Shown here piece by piece: positions 1 through 7,679 of a stretch of 64,000 nucleotides of DNA. The translations under genes and the position numbers were made by a program. Positions within the stretch are counted from its first letter, which is position 1. Each line of letters starts with the position of its first letter. This stretch comes from Acidimicrobiia bacterium. GTDB lineage: Bacteria > Actinomycetota > Acidimicrobiia > Acidimicrobiales > Bin134. The DNA is taken from contig JAJDYE010000014.1 in NCBI GenBank assembly GCA_022822905.1, forward strand, positions 60,922 through 124,921, written 5' to 3'. The notes below the pieces were generated by a model. The model saw only the letters and a list, made by a program, of their open reading frames with translations. It ran no database searches and had not been told where the DNA came from.

Positions 1-825
1 GTCAGGAGTGTCGAACCGGAAGCCGTATGCAGGAGCCGTCGGGTGGTGATCGACGAGCGTCGCCGTCGCGCGCACGTCGCCGTCCTCCCAAACCTCGATT
101 GGGCCCGACAACCGGGGCGGGATGCCAGCCGGATCGACCGTCCAGTGTGGCGAGTGGTCGATGTCGTGGACATCGAACCAGTCGTCGGGAATCTTGAAGT
201 TGCTGTCTCGCGCCCGATCGTTGAAGTCTGCCGCGAATGCCTTTCGCAGATACCTGGTCATGCCTTCGATCCCCGGCGTCGGGTCGTCCGGCTCGATCAC
301 CGAGGGTTCGGGCCGGTGCGGCGGGAACACTCGGGGGAGCGTGTCTCGGCGTCCAGGACCGAACACCTGAACTGGGTCGGTCGCTTTGTTCGCCATCATG
401 GTCCCCGTGGCGTAGAGGGCCGGCCAGTCCACGCAGTGATCACTGTGCATGTGCGTGAAGAACAGTGCCCGGAGCGACAGGAAGGTGTTGCTGGAATCGC
501 CGCCGTTCTCACGCTGACCGAGTGCTGCCAAACGGTTGAGCGAGCCGACCCCGAGATCGACGACATACATGCGGTCCGCATGGATGATTGCGGTGCAGAC
601 ACCGACGCGGCTCGGATTGCTGATGACAGGCCCACCGGCCACACCGACCATCACTAAACGGGTTTGTCCGTCGGCGCGGTCGCTCGGCGCCATCGCTTCG
701 AACCCCGGGGCTATGCGTGGCGACGCTGAGGCGGCCACAGCAGCATCCTCCGCAAGCGCTGCCAGCACCTCTCCCCGTTCGCGCTCCGGCATGCTGTTCA
801 CGGCCCGACTCACCACATCGCACAT
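1..825 (-). CDS. MBL-fold metallohydrolase, 3' end cut by window edge
   Basis: A reading frame on the minus strand stays open to the window edge, so the C-terminus is missing. It encodes a metallo-beta-lactamase fold hydrolase. The metal-binding motif THMHSDH lies at about residues 124-130, and an upstream segment ending VVDLGVG fits the first beta strands of the fold. The start is uncertain: ATG at 825, 792 or 693 are all in frame, and the core fold begins only near residue 55. The first 45 residues (Ala/Glu rich) have no obvious family match and may derive from a deletion junction, because a truncated sulfatase start lies immediately upstream. The family hydrolyses lactones, esters or phosphodiesters; no substrate can be read here. 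It is probably co-transcribed with the sulfatase. Confidence 0.8.
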   Translation of the reverse strand, partial: MCDVVSRAVNSMPERERGEVLAALAEDAAVAASASPRIAPGFEAMAPSDRADGQTRLVMVGVAGGPVISNPSRVGVCTAIIHADRMYVVDLGVGSLNRLAALGQRENGGDSSNTFLSLRALFFTHMHSDHCVDWPALYATGTMMANKATDPVQVFGPGRRDTLPRVFPPHRPEPSVIEPDDPTPGIEGMTRYLRKAFAADFNDRARDSNFKIPDDWFDVHDIDHSPHWTVDPAGIPPRLSGPIEVWEDGDVRATATLVDHHPTAPAYGFRFDTPD

Positions 826-859
826 CGTCTTCGCATTTCGTCCTGACTGTTCCGCGCCT

Positions 860-949
860 TCAGACCGAGCCCATGGCACCCAAGCACCCGATCGACTGCG
901 CAGCGTGGTCGTCGGTCAAGACGACGACGATGTTCGGGCGCCGAGTCAT
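860..949 (-). pseudogene. Truncated sulfatase N-terminus (29 codons)
   Basis: An ATG at 949-947 overlaps the stop codon of the intact sulfatase gene in an ATGA arrangement. It opens a 29-codon frame beginning MTRRPNIVVVLTDDHAAQ, the typical first strand and metal-binding Asp-Asp of type I sulfatases. The frame ends at a TGA (862-860) long before the CxPxR catalytic motif. The following DNA enters the MBL-fold gene in another frame. I read this as the stump of a second, tandem sulfatase gene whose body was deleted. Confidence 0.65.
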
Positions 950-2415
950 CCTGCCTCCATAGGCCGGGAGCCCGCCGGCTGAGGCAGGTCGACCTGCGGA
1001 AATCGGGGATTGTCATCCCACGGCATCACGTCAGCGGTCGCGACCATCCACCGCAAGAGCTCGGCGCTCAGCGTCGCTTCGAGCTCGGCGTGCTCGGGCT
1101 GGCCTGCGAGATTGTGCAGCTCCTGAGGGTCGGCGCGCCGGTCGTAGAGCTCTGGCGGCTCGTACAGGCGCCACACATAGGTCCACTCCGTCGAGCGGAT
1201 GGCCACCGCCTTGCCGACCGTCTCGGGTAGTTCGTGTTGCGCCTTGCCTTTGAGGTCGTACGGAAAGCCCGGGTTCTCCAGCTGGCCGTGTTCTTCGACG
1301 AGGAACCCGCCCTCGGTGAACGCGTACTCCCGGTGCCCGACGTCCGGATCTAGAAGCACCGGAACGAGGCTGCGCCCGAAATGGGTGTAGTCGGGCTCGA
1401 AACCAGCGAGATCGTAGAGCGTGGGGACAATGTCGATCAGCTCGACCATCGCGTCGACAGAGCGTCCTTCGGCGATGCCGGGTCCGGCCATCACCAGCGG
1501 ATCTCGGGTGAGGCAGTCGTGCATGCCGGAGGGCCACTTCTCGATCAGGTCGTAGTCCCCCAGGTACTCGCCGTGGTCGCTGAAGAAGACCACCACGGTG
1601 CTCTCGAGGTCGTCGCCGACCGCTGCGAGTATGCGACCGACCTGTGAGTCGAGCCGGGAGACCATGCCGTGATAGACCGCCGCGATCTCGCGCCACTCCT
1701 CGTCGGAGAGGCGGCCCAGCCCGTAGGTGTCGCGAACGTTCTGCATGAACGCCGGTTCGTGACCCGACTGCACATGCCCCGCCCGCTGCGGTAGCGCGGC
1801 GCGGTCGTGCATCGAGTACCAAGGCTCAGTCGCCGCGAACGGGCAGTGCGGGAAGATCATGGGCACGTAGAGCAGCCACGGCCGGTCATGAGGTCGCTCG
1901 GCCAGCCACGCCTCGGCGGTTCGGGTGCACGCCTCGTCGAAGTCGTGGTCGTGCTCGTCGTCGACCTTGCCGATGTAGAACGCTCTCGACATCGGCCAGT
2001 CGGGATGCATCTGCCCCTTGGGGGCCATCATTGGGGTGTCCGGCGGCGTTGCCCATCCGTACTCGTGACAGCTCTCTTCGGTGGCGCCAGGTGCCCAGGT
2101 GTCGCCACGCTCACCGACATGGACGACGTGGTAGCCACGCTGCTTGAACGACTTCAAGACATTCGGGTCGTCGGGGCGCAACAGATGGGTGAGGCTGCGG
2201 TGTCCCCGCGTGTGCGGATACCAACCGGTCAGAAACGACGCCCGGCTCGGCGAACACACGGGATGCTGGGTGAAGCAATTCGTGAAGCGGGTCCCTCCCT
2301 CTGCCAGGGCATCGATGTTCGGCGTACTGGCGAAGTCGGTACCGAACGCGCCGACTGCGTCGGCTCGTAGCTGGTCGGCCACGATCATCAACACGTTCGG
2401 CCGGTCATTTGTCAT
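946..2415 (-). CDS. Type I sulfatase (alkaline phosphatase superfamily)
   Basis: This 489-residue protein hydrolyses sulfate esters. The N-terminus has the metal-binding strand RPNVLMIVADQ, and CSPSR at residues 54-58 matches the C-x-[PS]-x-R signature whose cysteine becomes formylglycine. A later FFSDHGEYLGDY segment supplies the second metal-ligand group (Asp-His). Length is normal for the family. No signal peptide is visible, so it is probably cytoplasmic. The ATG overlaps the stop of a 42-codon frame (ATGA), which in turn overlaps the VanA-like gene, so the three are translationally coupled. The substrate may be a sulfated aromatic or glycan; context with the vanillate-type oxygenase favours a small aromatic sulfate, but this is inference. 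Confidence 0.9.
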   Translation of the reverse strand: MTNDRPNVLMIVADQLRADAVGAFGTDFASTPNIDALAEGGTRFTNCFTQHPVCSPSRASFLTGWYPHTRGHRSLTHLLRPDDPNVLKSFKQRGYHVVHVGERGDTWAPGATEESCHEYGWATPPDTPMMAPKGQMHPDWPMSRAFYIGKVDDEHDHDFDEACTRTAEAWLAERPHDRPWLLYVPMIFPHCPFAATEPWYSMHDRAALPQRAGHVQSGHEPAFMQNVRDTYGLGRLSDEEWREIAAVYHGMVSRLDSQVGRILAAVGDDLESTVVVFFSDHGEYLGDYDLIEKWPSGMHDCLTRDPLVMAGPGIAEGRSVDAMVELIDIVPTLYDLAGFEPDYTHFGRSLVPVLLDPDVGHREYAFTEGGFLVEEHGQLENPGFPYDLKGKAQHELPETVGKAVAIRSTEWTYVWRLYEPPELYDRRADPQELHNLAGQPEHAELEATLSAELLRWMVATADVMPWDDNPRFPQVDLPQPAGSRPMEAG

Positions 2416-2540
2416 GAGCTCGCCCCTTCGATGGAAGCTTGCAGGTCGTCAGCTTCACCCCTGAAGCCGAGGGCGCGGACATGAACACCGTCTTCGAGAA
2501 CATCGGCGCCACCGACGCCAAGCTCGAGCACCGTGCGCAT
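2412..2540 (-). CDS. Small coupled ORF (42 aa) between vanA-like and sulfatase genes
   Basis: A 42-codon frame starts at ATG 2540-2538, sharing a base with the stop of the Rieske gene (TGATG), and stops at 2414-2412 inside the sulfatase start (ATGA). The peptide begins MRTVLELGVGGADVLEDG and has no family I recognise. The exact coupling at both ends argues that it is translated. It may be the remaining tail of a larger gene lost by in-frame deletion, or only a translational bridge that keeps ribosomes moving to the sulfatase. Confidence 0.45.
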   Translation of the reverse strand: MRTVLELGVGGADVLEDGVHVRALGFRGEADDLQASIEGASS

Positions 2541-3589
2541 CAGTTCGCTGTGGATGGTTCGGCTTCGAGCTGGCGTCCGATGACCCGTCGAGCTGCGAGC
2601 GCACCGGAATCGATCTTCAGGCTGACCTCGGTCACCACATCGCTTTGCCCGAGCACCCGTTCCACGTGCGCTAGTGCTTCCACGTCCTGGAGAACCACCG
2701 TGCGCTGCATGTCGGCCATCGCCTCGTCGACCCCCTCGTCGTCAACCGAGAAGTTGCGACACAACGCCCAGAAGTCGAGGGTGGTTCCTGCCGTGGACGG
2801 AGTGATGGCGTACAAGATCTTCAGATGAGCGGCATCGGGGTCGCTGCCGTCGAGGGCCGGGGCGACTCCCGCCGGTGCGATCCGAGAGTGCAGGACGTAC
2901 TGGCAGATCGGGCGGTATTCGATGTCCTGCCAGCGATCGATCGGCGACGTCATTCCCGTGGTCTCGGAGTAGAACTTGGGACACTCGACCGCCGCCATGC
3001 GGCGGCTGACCCTGACGGTCCCGGTCGCGTCATCGACCTCGGTCTCGATCGGCGTCGCTGCGACTTCGCGGGTTCCGATGTAGCCGGCATGGAGGAAGGT
3101 CTCGTGCGACAGATCGAGCAAGTTGTCGACCAACAGCCCGTAGCGAGCGGCGATCGGTTCCATACCGTGGAGTACTGCCCAGCCAGGCTCGCTGAGCCAT
3201 GGAAGGACCGGCGGCGCTGCCACTCCTGGGTGCGTGGGATCCCCGATCCACACCCAGATCCACGGCCCCGTCTGACAAAGGGGGTACGACGCAACTGAGG
3301 CGCTCGAGGGAATTCTCGACTGGTTCGGCGCCCAGACGCACGTGCCGGACGACGAGAACGTCAGTCCGTGGTAGCCGCATTGCAGCTGCCCATCGACGAC
3401 CTGGCCGAGTGACAGGGGGTAATTCCGATGAGGGCATCGGTCGACGAGCGCCGCCAGCGTTCCCTCGGCGTCCCGGAACAGGACGACGTTCTCGCCGCAC
3501 ACGGTGCGTGCCAGCGGGCCGTCACCGAGCTCGTCGACGGAGGCGATGACGAACCACTGGTTGGTCGGGAGCTCGGTGGGCATGGTCAT
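2540..3589 (-). CDS. vanA: Rieske oxygenase, vanillate O-demethylase oxygenase subunit-like
   Basis: The 349-residue protein resembles VanA, the oxygenase that removes the methyl group of vanillate as formaldehyde to give protocatechuate. The Rieske [2Fe-2S] ligands are seen as CPH (52-54) and CGYH (71-74). The mononuclear iron site follows in DNLLDLSHETFLH. The C-terminal half (WALCRNF, then an acidic helix) is also VanA-like. I chose ATG 3589 because GAGGA lies about 6-7 bases upstream; a longer frame from 3613 lacks this. No VanB reductase gene is nearby, so electrons must come from elsewhere. Related enzymes act on other methoxy or hydroxy aromatics, so vanillate is likely but not certain. 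The product would enter the lig pathway at 13-21 kb. Confidence 0.8.
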   Translation of the reverse strand: MTMPTELPTNQWFVIASVDELGDGPLARTVCGENVVLFRDAEGTLAALVDRCPHRNYPLSLGQVVDGQLQCGYHGLTFSSSGTCVWAPNQSRIPSSASVASYPLCQTGPWIWVWIGDPTHPGVAAPPVLPWLSEPGWAVLHGMEPIAARYGLLVDNLLDLSHETFLHAGYIGTREVAATPIETEVDDATGTVRVSRRMAAVECPKFYSETTGMTSPIDRWQDIEYRPICQYVLHSRIAPAGVAPALDGSDPDAAHLKILYAITPSTAGTTLDFWALCRNFSVDDEGVDEAMADMQRTVVLQDVEALAHVERVLGQSDVVTEVSLKIDSGALAARRVIGRQLEAEPSTAN

Positions 3590-3629
3590 CGTTGTCCTCG
3601 ATTCGCGATACATCGGTCGTTCGAAGTGA

Positions 3630-3752
3630 TCACAGGGCGGCGAGGAGCGACTCGAGTGCTGTCATGTACTGCTCGTGGCCGCCGAGTGCGTCGTGGATGC
3701 CGTGCGCCTGGCCGGTAGCGGTCACCACTAGGGTCGGTTCAACTGCTGCCAT
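3630..3752 (-). CDS. Small ORF (40 aa) leading the vanA-like operon
   Basis: A 40-residue frame from ATG 3752 has a good ribosome binding site (AGGGGA about 7 bases upstream) and ends 40 bases before the VanA-like start. The peptide begins MAAVEPTLVVTATGQ and ends in a leucine-rich helix. I do not recognise it. It could be a truncated leader gene or a genuine microprotein. It lies in the divergent promoter region facing the LysR gene. Confidence 0.4.
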   Translation of the reverse strand: MAAVEPTLVVTATGQAHGIHDALGGHEQYMTALESLLAAL

Positions 3753-3820
3753 TCGACATTCCCCTGCAAATGCGGAAACTGACTTGTCTTTGCTTGGCGA
3801 ACAGTACTCAAGTGGCATTC

Positions 3821-3841
3821 ATCAGCGAAGGTGAAACTGAT
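3821..3841. promoter_or_regulatory. Inverted repeat upstream of lysR (candidate LysR site)
   Basis: The arms ATCAG and CTGAT are separated by 11 bases, the spacing typical of LysR-family sites. It lies 40 bases before the LysR GTG start, between the divergent vanA-like operon and lysR. A related, longer-armed repeat lies just after lysR at 4870. Confidence 0.4.
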
Positions 3842-3880
3842 AATATGTGTCATTGGTTTGAGCTATAGGGGAGGATTTCG

Positions 3881-4855
3881 GTGAGAACCGACGAAGGCAA
3901 TGAGCCGGCCACCGATCTCAACGTCCTTGACCTCAATCTTCTCATCGCTTTGGACGCTCTGTTGCGTGAGCAGAGCGTGACCCGGGCCGCCGGCCGACTT
4001 CTGCGCAGCCAACCGGCTTTGTCCGGCTCACTTCAGCGGCTGCGCCGCCAGTTCGATGACGAGCTGCTTGTCCGGGTGGGAAATCGATACGAGTTGACCC
4101 CGTTGGCCGCCCAGCTCAAGACTCGCGTTGCGGTCCTGCTCGCCGACGTCGGACGTCTTTACGAGACGCGTTCAACTTTTGACAGTGCCCGATCTACCCG
4201 GGAGTTCACAATTGCGGTGTCCGACTACGGACAGCTCTTGCTGGGCCGTGCAATCGCGGCTGAGCTGGAGTCAGCAGCCCCTCACGCTCGTCTCCGGTTC
4301 CGGCCTTTGAACGACGAATTGATTGCCACCGCCGCAACGGCGGTGAGGAATGTGGATGGCTTTGTTCTTCCTGTGGGCCTCATCGAGGGCATTCCACACT
4401 TCAAGGCCTATGAGGATCGTTGGGTTCTTTTGGTAGACATCGACAACCCAAAGGTCGGAGAACAGGTCACACTTGACGAACTAAGCGAATTGGAATGGGT
4501 AACGGCCTTTCACCGCGAGGACTCGCCGGTACCTCCAGTTCGCCAACTTCAATTGCTTGGTGTGGACATGAGGGTCAGAGTCGTAGTGGAGGGGTTCGTG
4601 CCCTTGCCGTTGTACGTTCAGGGAACCGATTCCATTGCCGTAATCCAAGAGGGCTTGGCCCGACAGATCGCCCCGGCTGAGCGGTTCCGATTCCTCGAGT
4701 GTCCATTCGATGTCGTTCCACTCGCTGAGTCATTCTGGTGGCACCCGTCACTTCAGAACGATCCCGGTCACGCGTGGTTCCGAGAATTGATAGGTCAGGC
4801 TGGCCAACGCATTGAGAAAAAACTGCTCGAAATCAACTCCTCTTCCAATAACTAG
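3881..4855 (+). CDS. LysR-family transcriptional regulator (NodD-like branch)
   Basis: The 324-residue protein has an N-terminal winged helix (LDLNLLIALDALLREQSVTR, about residues 16-35, followed by SQPALSGSLQRLR) and a LysR substrate-binding domain. GTG 3881 is preceded by GGGGAGG. Its length and the LNLLIALDALL start resemble the NodD/LinR branch, which often senses phenolic compounds. It stands between the divergent VanA-like operon and the ABC transporter/GH1 operon, so it may control one or both. Inverted repeats with ATCAG/CTGAT cores flank the gene on each side, which fits autoregulation plus control of the downstream operon. The effector is unknown. Confidence 0.85.
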   Translation: MRTDEGNEPATDLNVLDLNLLIALDALLREQSVTRAAGRLLRSQPALSGSLQRLRRQFDDELLVRVGNRYELTPLAAQLKTRVAVLLADVGRLYETRSTFDSARSTREFTIAVSDYGQLLLGRAIAAELESAAPHARLRFRPLNDELIATAATAVRNVDGFVLPVGLIEGIPHFKAYEDRWVLLVDIDNPKVGEQVTLDELSELEWVTAFHREDSPVPPVRQLQLLGVDMRVRVVVEGFVPLPLYVQGTDSIAVIQEGLARQIAPAERFRFLECPFDVVPLAESFWWHPSLQNDPGHAWFRELIGQAGQRIEKKLLEINSSSNN

Positions 4856-4869
4856 AGCCGATATCGAGT

Positions 4870-4893
4870 ATCAGCAGTTTCCGCTTTGCTGAT
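4870..4893. promoter_or_regulatory. Inverted repeat ATCAGCA-N10-TGCTGAT
   Basis: Perfect 7-base arms (4870-4876 and 4887-4893) lie 15 bases after the lysR stop and about 90 bases before the transporter operon. No T-run follows, so a terminator is less likely than an operator. The ATCAG/CTGAT core is shared with the repeat at 3821, suggesting the same LysR protein binds both. Confidence 0.45.
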
Positions 4894-4945
4894 GATGTAG
4901 GCGTTGGTACGTTCCCCCGTGGGGCGATGTGCGTCCCTTGACACG

Positions 4946-4959
4946 CCCGCATGTGCGGG
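4946..4959. promoter_or_regulatory. Short inverted repeat before the substrate-binding protein gene
   Basis: CCCGCA and TGCGGG form 6-base arms around two bases, 26 bases before the ATG of the binding-protein gene. It follows a CTTGACA box (4937-4943) that could be a -35 element. It may be an operator or a small 5' UTR hairpin. Confidence 0.3.
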
Positions 4960-4984
4960 TGGACTCTGAGGGGGTCGATACACG

Positions 4985-6631
4985 ATGAAACAATCCAGCC
5001 GACTTTTGAGGCTTCTGGCAGTCTTGCTCGCTCTCGTGCTGGTCACCGCTGCCTGTGGGGATAATGACGACGATGCCAGCCCCGGGGCAGGGGACTCAGT
5101 TGCCGATTCCGGCGATGCGGCCCCGTCCGGCGACGACAGCGGCGATTCCGGCGATGCGGCCCCGTCCGGCGATGCGGCCCCGTCCAGCGGAGGTCTAACG
5201 CTCACGGTGGCCCTTGAATCCGATTACTCGCCGGCGACATACAACCCTCAGGCCTACGCACTGTCCCAATTTCCGTTCCACAGTCTGCTGTACGACTCAC
5301 TCTTTGTTACGACTAGCGACGGCGAGATCGTGCCGAACATCGTCACCGAGTTCGCGACCAACGAGGAGGCGACGCAGCTGACGTTTTCGCTTCGCGAAGA
5401 CTTAGTCTTCGATGACGGCAGTCCTCTTGACGCAGAGCTGGTGAAGGCCAATTTGGATCGACGGCTCGAAGAAGATCTGCGGTCGTATAGCCTCTTCGGA
5501 GAGGGCCAGGAAGGCGAGATCGCCGATGTCGTCGTCAACGGGCCGTACGAAGTCACGATTCACTGGGCGTTCGAGCAAGGAATTGCAAACGGCCACGAAT
5601 TCCTCGCCGACAACGTCGGTGCGATCGTCGGACCCAACGGTGCGGCCGACAGCACCACCCTCGAGACAGCACCAGAAGGCTCTGGCCCGTACCGCCTCGA
5701 CCTTGACGCGAGCACCCGTGGAGCCACCTATGTCCTCCGCAAGTGGGCTGACCACTGGAATGCCGATGCCTACGCCTATGACACGATCATCTTCAACATC
5801 ATCACCGACGCGCAGGCCCGGGCAAACGCCGTCCTCTCCGGGGAGGCCGACCTGGCGATCAAGATCGAACCAAACCAGATCAACCAACTGGAGTCGGAAG
5901 GTGCCCTTGCCAAGATTGGGGGAACCGTCGCGGCTGTGAACGTGCTCGACAAGACTGGTGAGCGAGTGCCCGCCTTCGGATTTGTGGAGACCCGCCACGC
6001 TCTGTCGCTGGCGATCGATCGTCAGACCATCGTTGATGCACTGCGGCCTGGCGCCCGGCCAACTGTGCAGTACTTCCCCGAGCAGGCTGTCGGATTCGAC
6101 CCGACGTTGAATGAGCGGTACGCCTACGACCCCGACCGAGCCCGCGAGCTGTTGGCATCGGTCGGTCTCGAGGACGGCTTCGAAGTCGACAAGGTGGTGC
6201 TCGGCGAGCCGACCGATGTTGAGCTCGCCATCCAGCGGATGTGGCAGGAAGAGCTGGGGGTCACCCTGAACTTCCCGGCCGTCACCAACACCGGCGAGCT
6301 CTTCGCTTCCGTCAATACGACTGCCATCATCATCAACGAGTGGGGTCTCGGCCTCCGGCCCGCCGGATTCGTCGCAGGTCCTGTGACCAGTGGCTTCATG
6401 AACACCCAGGGCGCCGAGAGTGAGGCAATCAGCTCAGTGCTGGGCCCGGCGCTGGGTGGCAACCCAGAAGCCCTGGTAGCGCTGAACAACGCACTGGTCG
6501 ACGAGGGCTGGTGGATTGGCCTCTACGAGACCTTCACATACGCTGGCTACAATCCCGACTCCATCCAGGGAGTGCCGTTCGGGGGCATCTCGGGCATCGT
6601 CGTCATGGCTGATGTCGAACCGGTGGGCTGA
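4985..6631 (+). CDS. ABC transporter substrate-binding lipoprotein (family 5, oligopeptide/nickel type)
   Basis: This 548-residue secreted lipoprotein captures the ligand of the importer encoded just downstream. The signal peptide ends in a lipobox, VTAAC, with the lipidated Cys at residue 24. A low-complexity linker rich in SGDAAPSGD follows (about 30-60), then the SBP_bac_5 fold (SDYSPATYNPQAY, later LSLAIDRQTIVDAL, YDPDRARELLASVG). Family 5 proteins bind peptides, nickel, opines or glycosides. The GH1 gene at the end of the operon suggests a glycoside or oligosaccharide. A strong intercistronic hairpin follows the stop, as often seen after binding-protein genes, and would raise its mRNA relative to the permeases. 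Confidence 0.88.
   Translation: MKQSSRLLRLLAVLLALVLVTAACGDNDDDASPGAGDSVADSGDAAPSGDDSGDSGDAAPSGDAAPSSGGLTLTVALESDYSPATYNPQAYALSQFPFHSLLYDSLFVTTSDGEIVPNIVTEFATNEEATQLTFSLREDLVFDDGSPLDAELVKANLDRRLEEDLRSYSLFGEGQEGEIADVVVNGPYEVTIHWAFEQGIANGHEFLADNVGAIVGPNGAADSTTLETAPEGSGPYRLDLDASTRGATYVLRKWADHWNADAYAYDTIIFNIITDAQARANAVLSGEADLAIKIEPNQINQLESEGALAKIGGTVAAVNVLDKTGERVPAFGFVETRHALSLAIDRQTIVDALRPGARPTVQYFPEQAVGFDPTLNERYAYDPDRARELLASVGLEDGFEVDKVVLGEPTDVELAIQRMWQEELGVTLNFPAVTNTGELFASVNTTAIIINEWGLGLRPAGFVAGPVTSGFMNTQGAESEAISSVLGPALGGNPEALVALNNALVDEGWWIGLYETFTYAGYNPDSIQGVPFGGISGIVVMADVEPVG
5105..5185 (+). repeat. Tandem coding repeat in lipoprotein linker
   Basis: A 29-base unit (5105-5133) recurs exactly at 5144-5172, and an 18-base part of it, from GGCGATGCGG, recurs again at 5168-5185. 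It encodes the SGDAAPSGD linker between lipid anchor and binding domain. Such slippage-prone repeats change tether length. Confidence 0.8.
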
Positions 6632-6652
6632 TGCCTAAATTGAGCTGACGAG

Positions 6653-6686
6653 GAGGGGTTCGCCGGCAGAGGTCGGCGAGCCCCTC
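6653..6686 (+). terminator. Intercistronic hairpin after binding-protein gene
   Basis: GAGGGGTTCGCCG pairs with CGGCGAGCCCCTC over 13 bp with one G-T wobble and an 8-base loop. Only TT follows, so it is probably a leaky terminator or a 3'-end mRNA stabiliser between the binding-protein gene and the permease genes. Confidence 0.6.
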
Positions 6687-6737
6687 TTGCTCCATCCAGG
6701 CCGTTGGCCTGCTCAGAATATTGGGGGATCCGGAACC

Positions 6738-7679
6738 ATGCCGTTGTACATAGCAAAACGGCTTGCTATCGGCGTCGGAACCATCTGGGCAGCCTTCACG
6801 CTTACATTCCTCCTCGTTCACAGTACCGACAACAGCCCCGGTGCCGTTCGACTCGGGATGGGGGCCACTCCCGAAGAGGTCGAGGTCGAAAACGAGCGCC
6901 TTGGCTGGAATCGACCCCTCCTGACTCAATACGCAGACGACCTCGGAAAGATGGTGCGGTTCGATTTCGGTCAGTCCCTCATCAACCGCGGAGATGTCAG
7001 GGACCAGCTCTCAGATCGGCTACCGGTCACAGCTTCGATCTCGGTTCTGGCCACATTGCTCGCGGGCATCGTTGGCACCGCACTTGGAGTAGTAGCCGCA
7101 GTACGCGGCCGCGGTACGGCCAAGGCTGTCAACGCGTTTTCTGGTTTCTCGCTCTCAATTCCCTCGTTCTGGCTTGGTGTGGTGCTCGTCTACTTCTTCG
7201 CGATTCGGCTCGACCTTCTGCCAGCAACGGGATACAGCCGGTTCAGCGAGGGCGTCGGGAGTTGGCTACAGAGCCTCGCCCTCCCGGTTATCACTCTCGC
7301 GATCGGTGGTGCTGCCGTGGTGGCCCGAATGGCCGCGTCCGGAATGCGAGAGGCCTTGGCACGCGAGTACATAACAACCCTGCGGGCTATTGGCACACCA
7401 GAGTGGAGAATTCGCTACATACATGCCCTGCGGGCGGCGAGTCTGCCCGTGGTCGGCGCGCTTGGCGTCCAGTTCATCGTGCTTTTCGGTGGGTCGGTCA
7501 TCATCGAAAACCTCTTCGCCCTTCCGGGGATCGGTCAAGCTGCGTTGTTTGGGGCAACAGGCAACGACTTCCCCATCCTCATCGGCGTGGTGGTCATGTC
7601 CACGGCCGTAGTGGTGATTACTAACCTCGTCCTCGACCTTCTCACCGCCGTACTCGATCCGAAGTTGCGGACCAGATGA
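6738..7679 (+). CDS. ABC transporter permease, DppB/OppB type
   Basis: The 313-residue protein is the first inner-membrane permease of the importer. It has an N-terminal membrane segment (YIAKRLAIGVGTIWAAFTLTF), a periplasmic loop, and the BPD_transp_1 core with about five further segments. The EAA-type loop that docks the ATPase is near MREALAREYITTLRAIG. I chose ATG 6738, with GGGGGAT about 9 bases upstream, over an in-frame codon at 6687 because MPLYIAKRLA is the usual family start. The stop overlaps the next start (ATGA). Confidence 0.9.
   Translation: MPLYIAKRLAIGVGTIWAAFTLTFLLVHSTDNSPGAVRLGMGATPEEVEVENERLGWNRPLLTQYADDLGKMVRFDFGQSLINRGDVRDQLSDRLPVTASISVLATLLAGIVGTALGVVAAVRGRGTAKAVNAFSGFSLSIPSFWLGVVLVYFFAIRLDLLPATGYSRFSEGVGSWLQSLALPVITLAIGGAAVVARMAASGMREALAREYITTLRAIGTPEWRIRYIHALRAASLPVVGALGVQFIVLFGGSVIIENLFALPGIGQAALFGATGNDFPILIGVVVMSTAVVVITNLVLDLLTAVLDPKLRTR

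Noticed and set aside
5105..5185. Repeats as a possible CRISPR or satellite
   Set aside because: They are in frame and encode a lipoprotein linker; spacing and content do not fit a CRISPR array.
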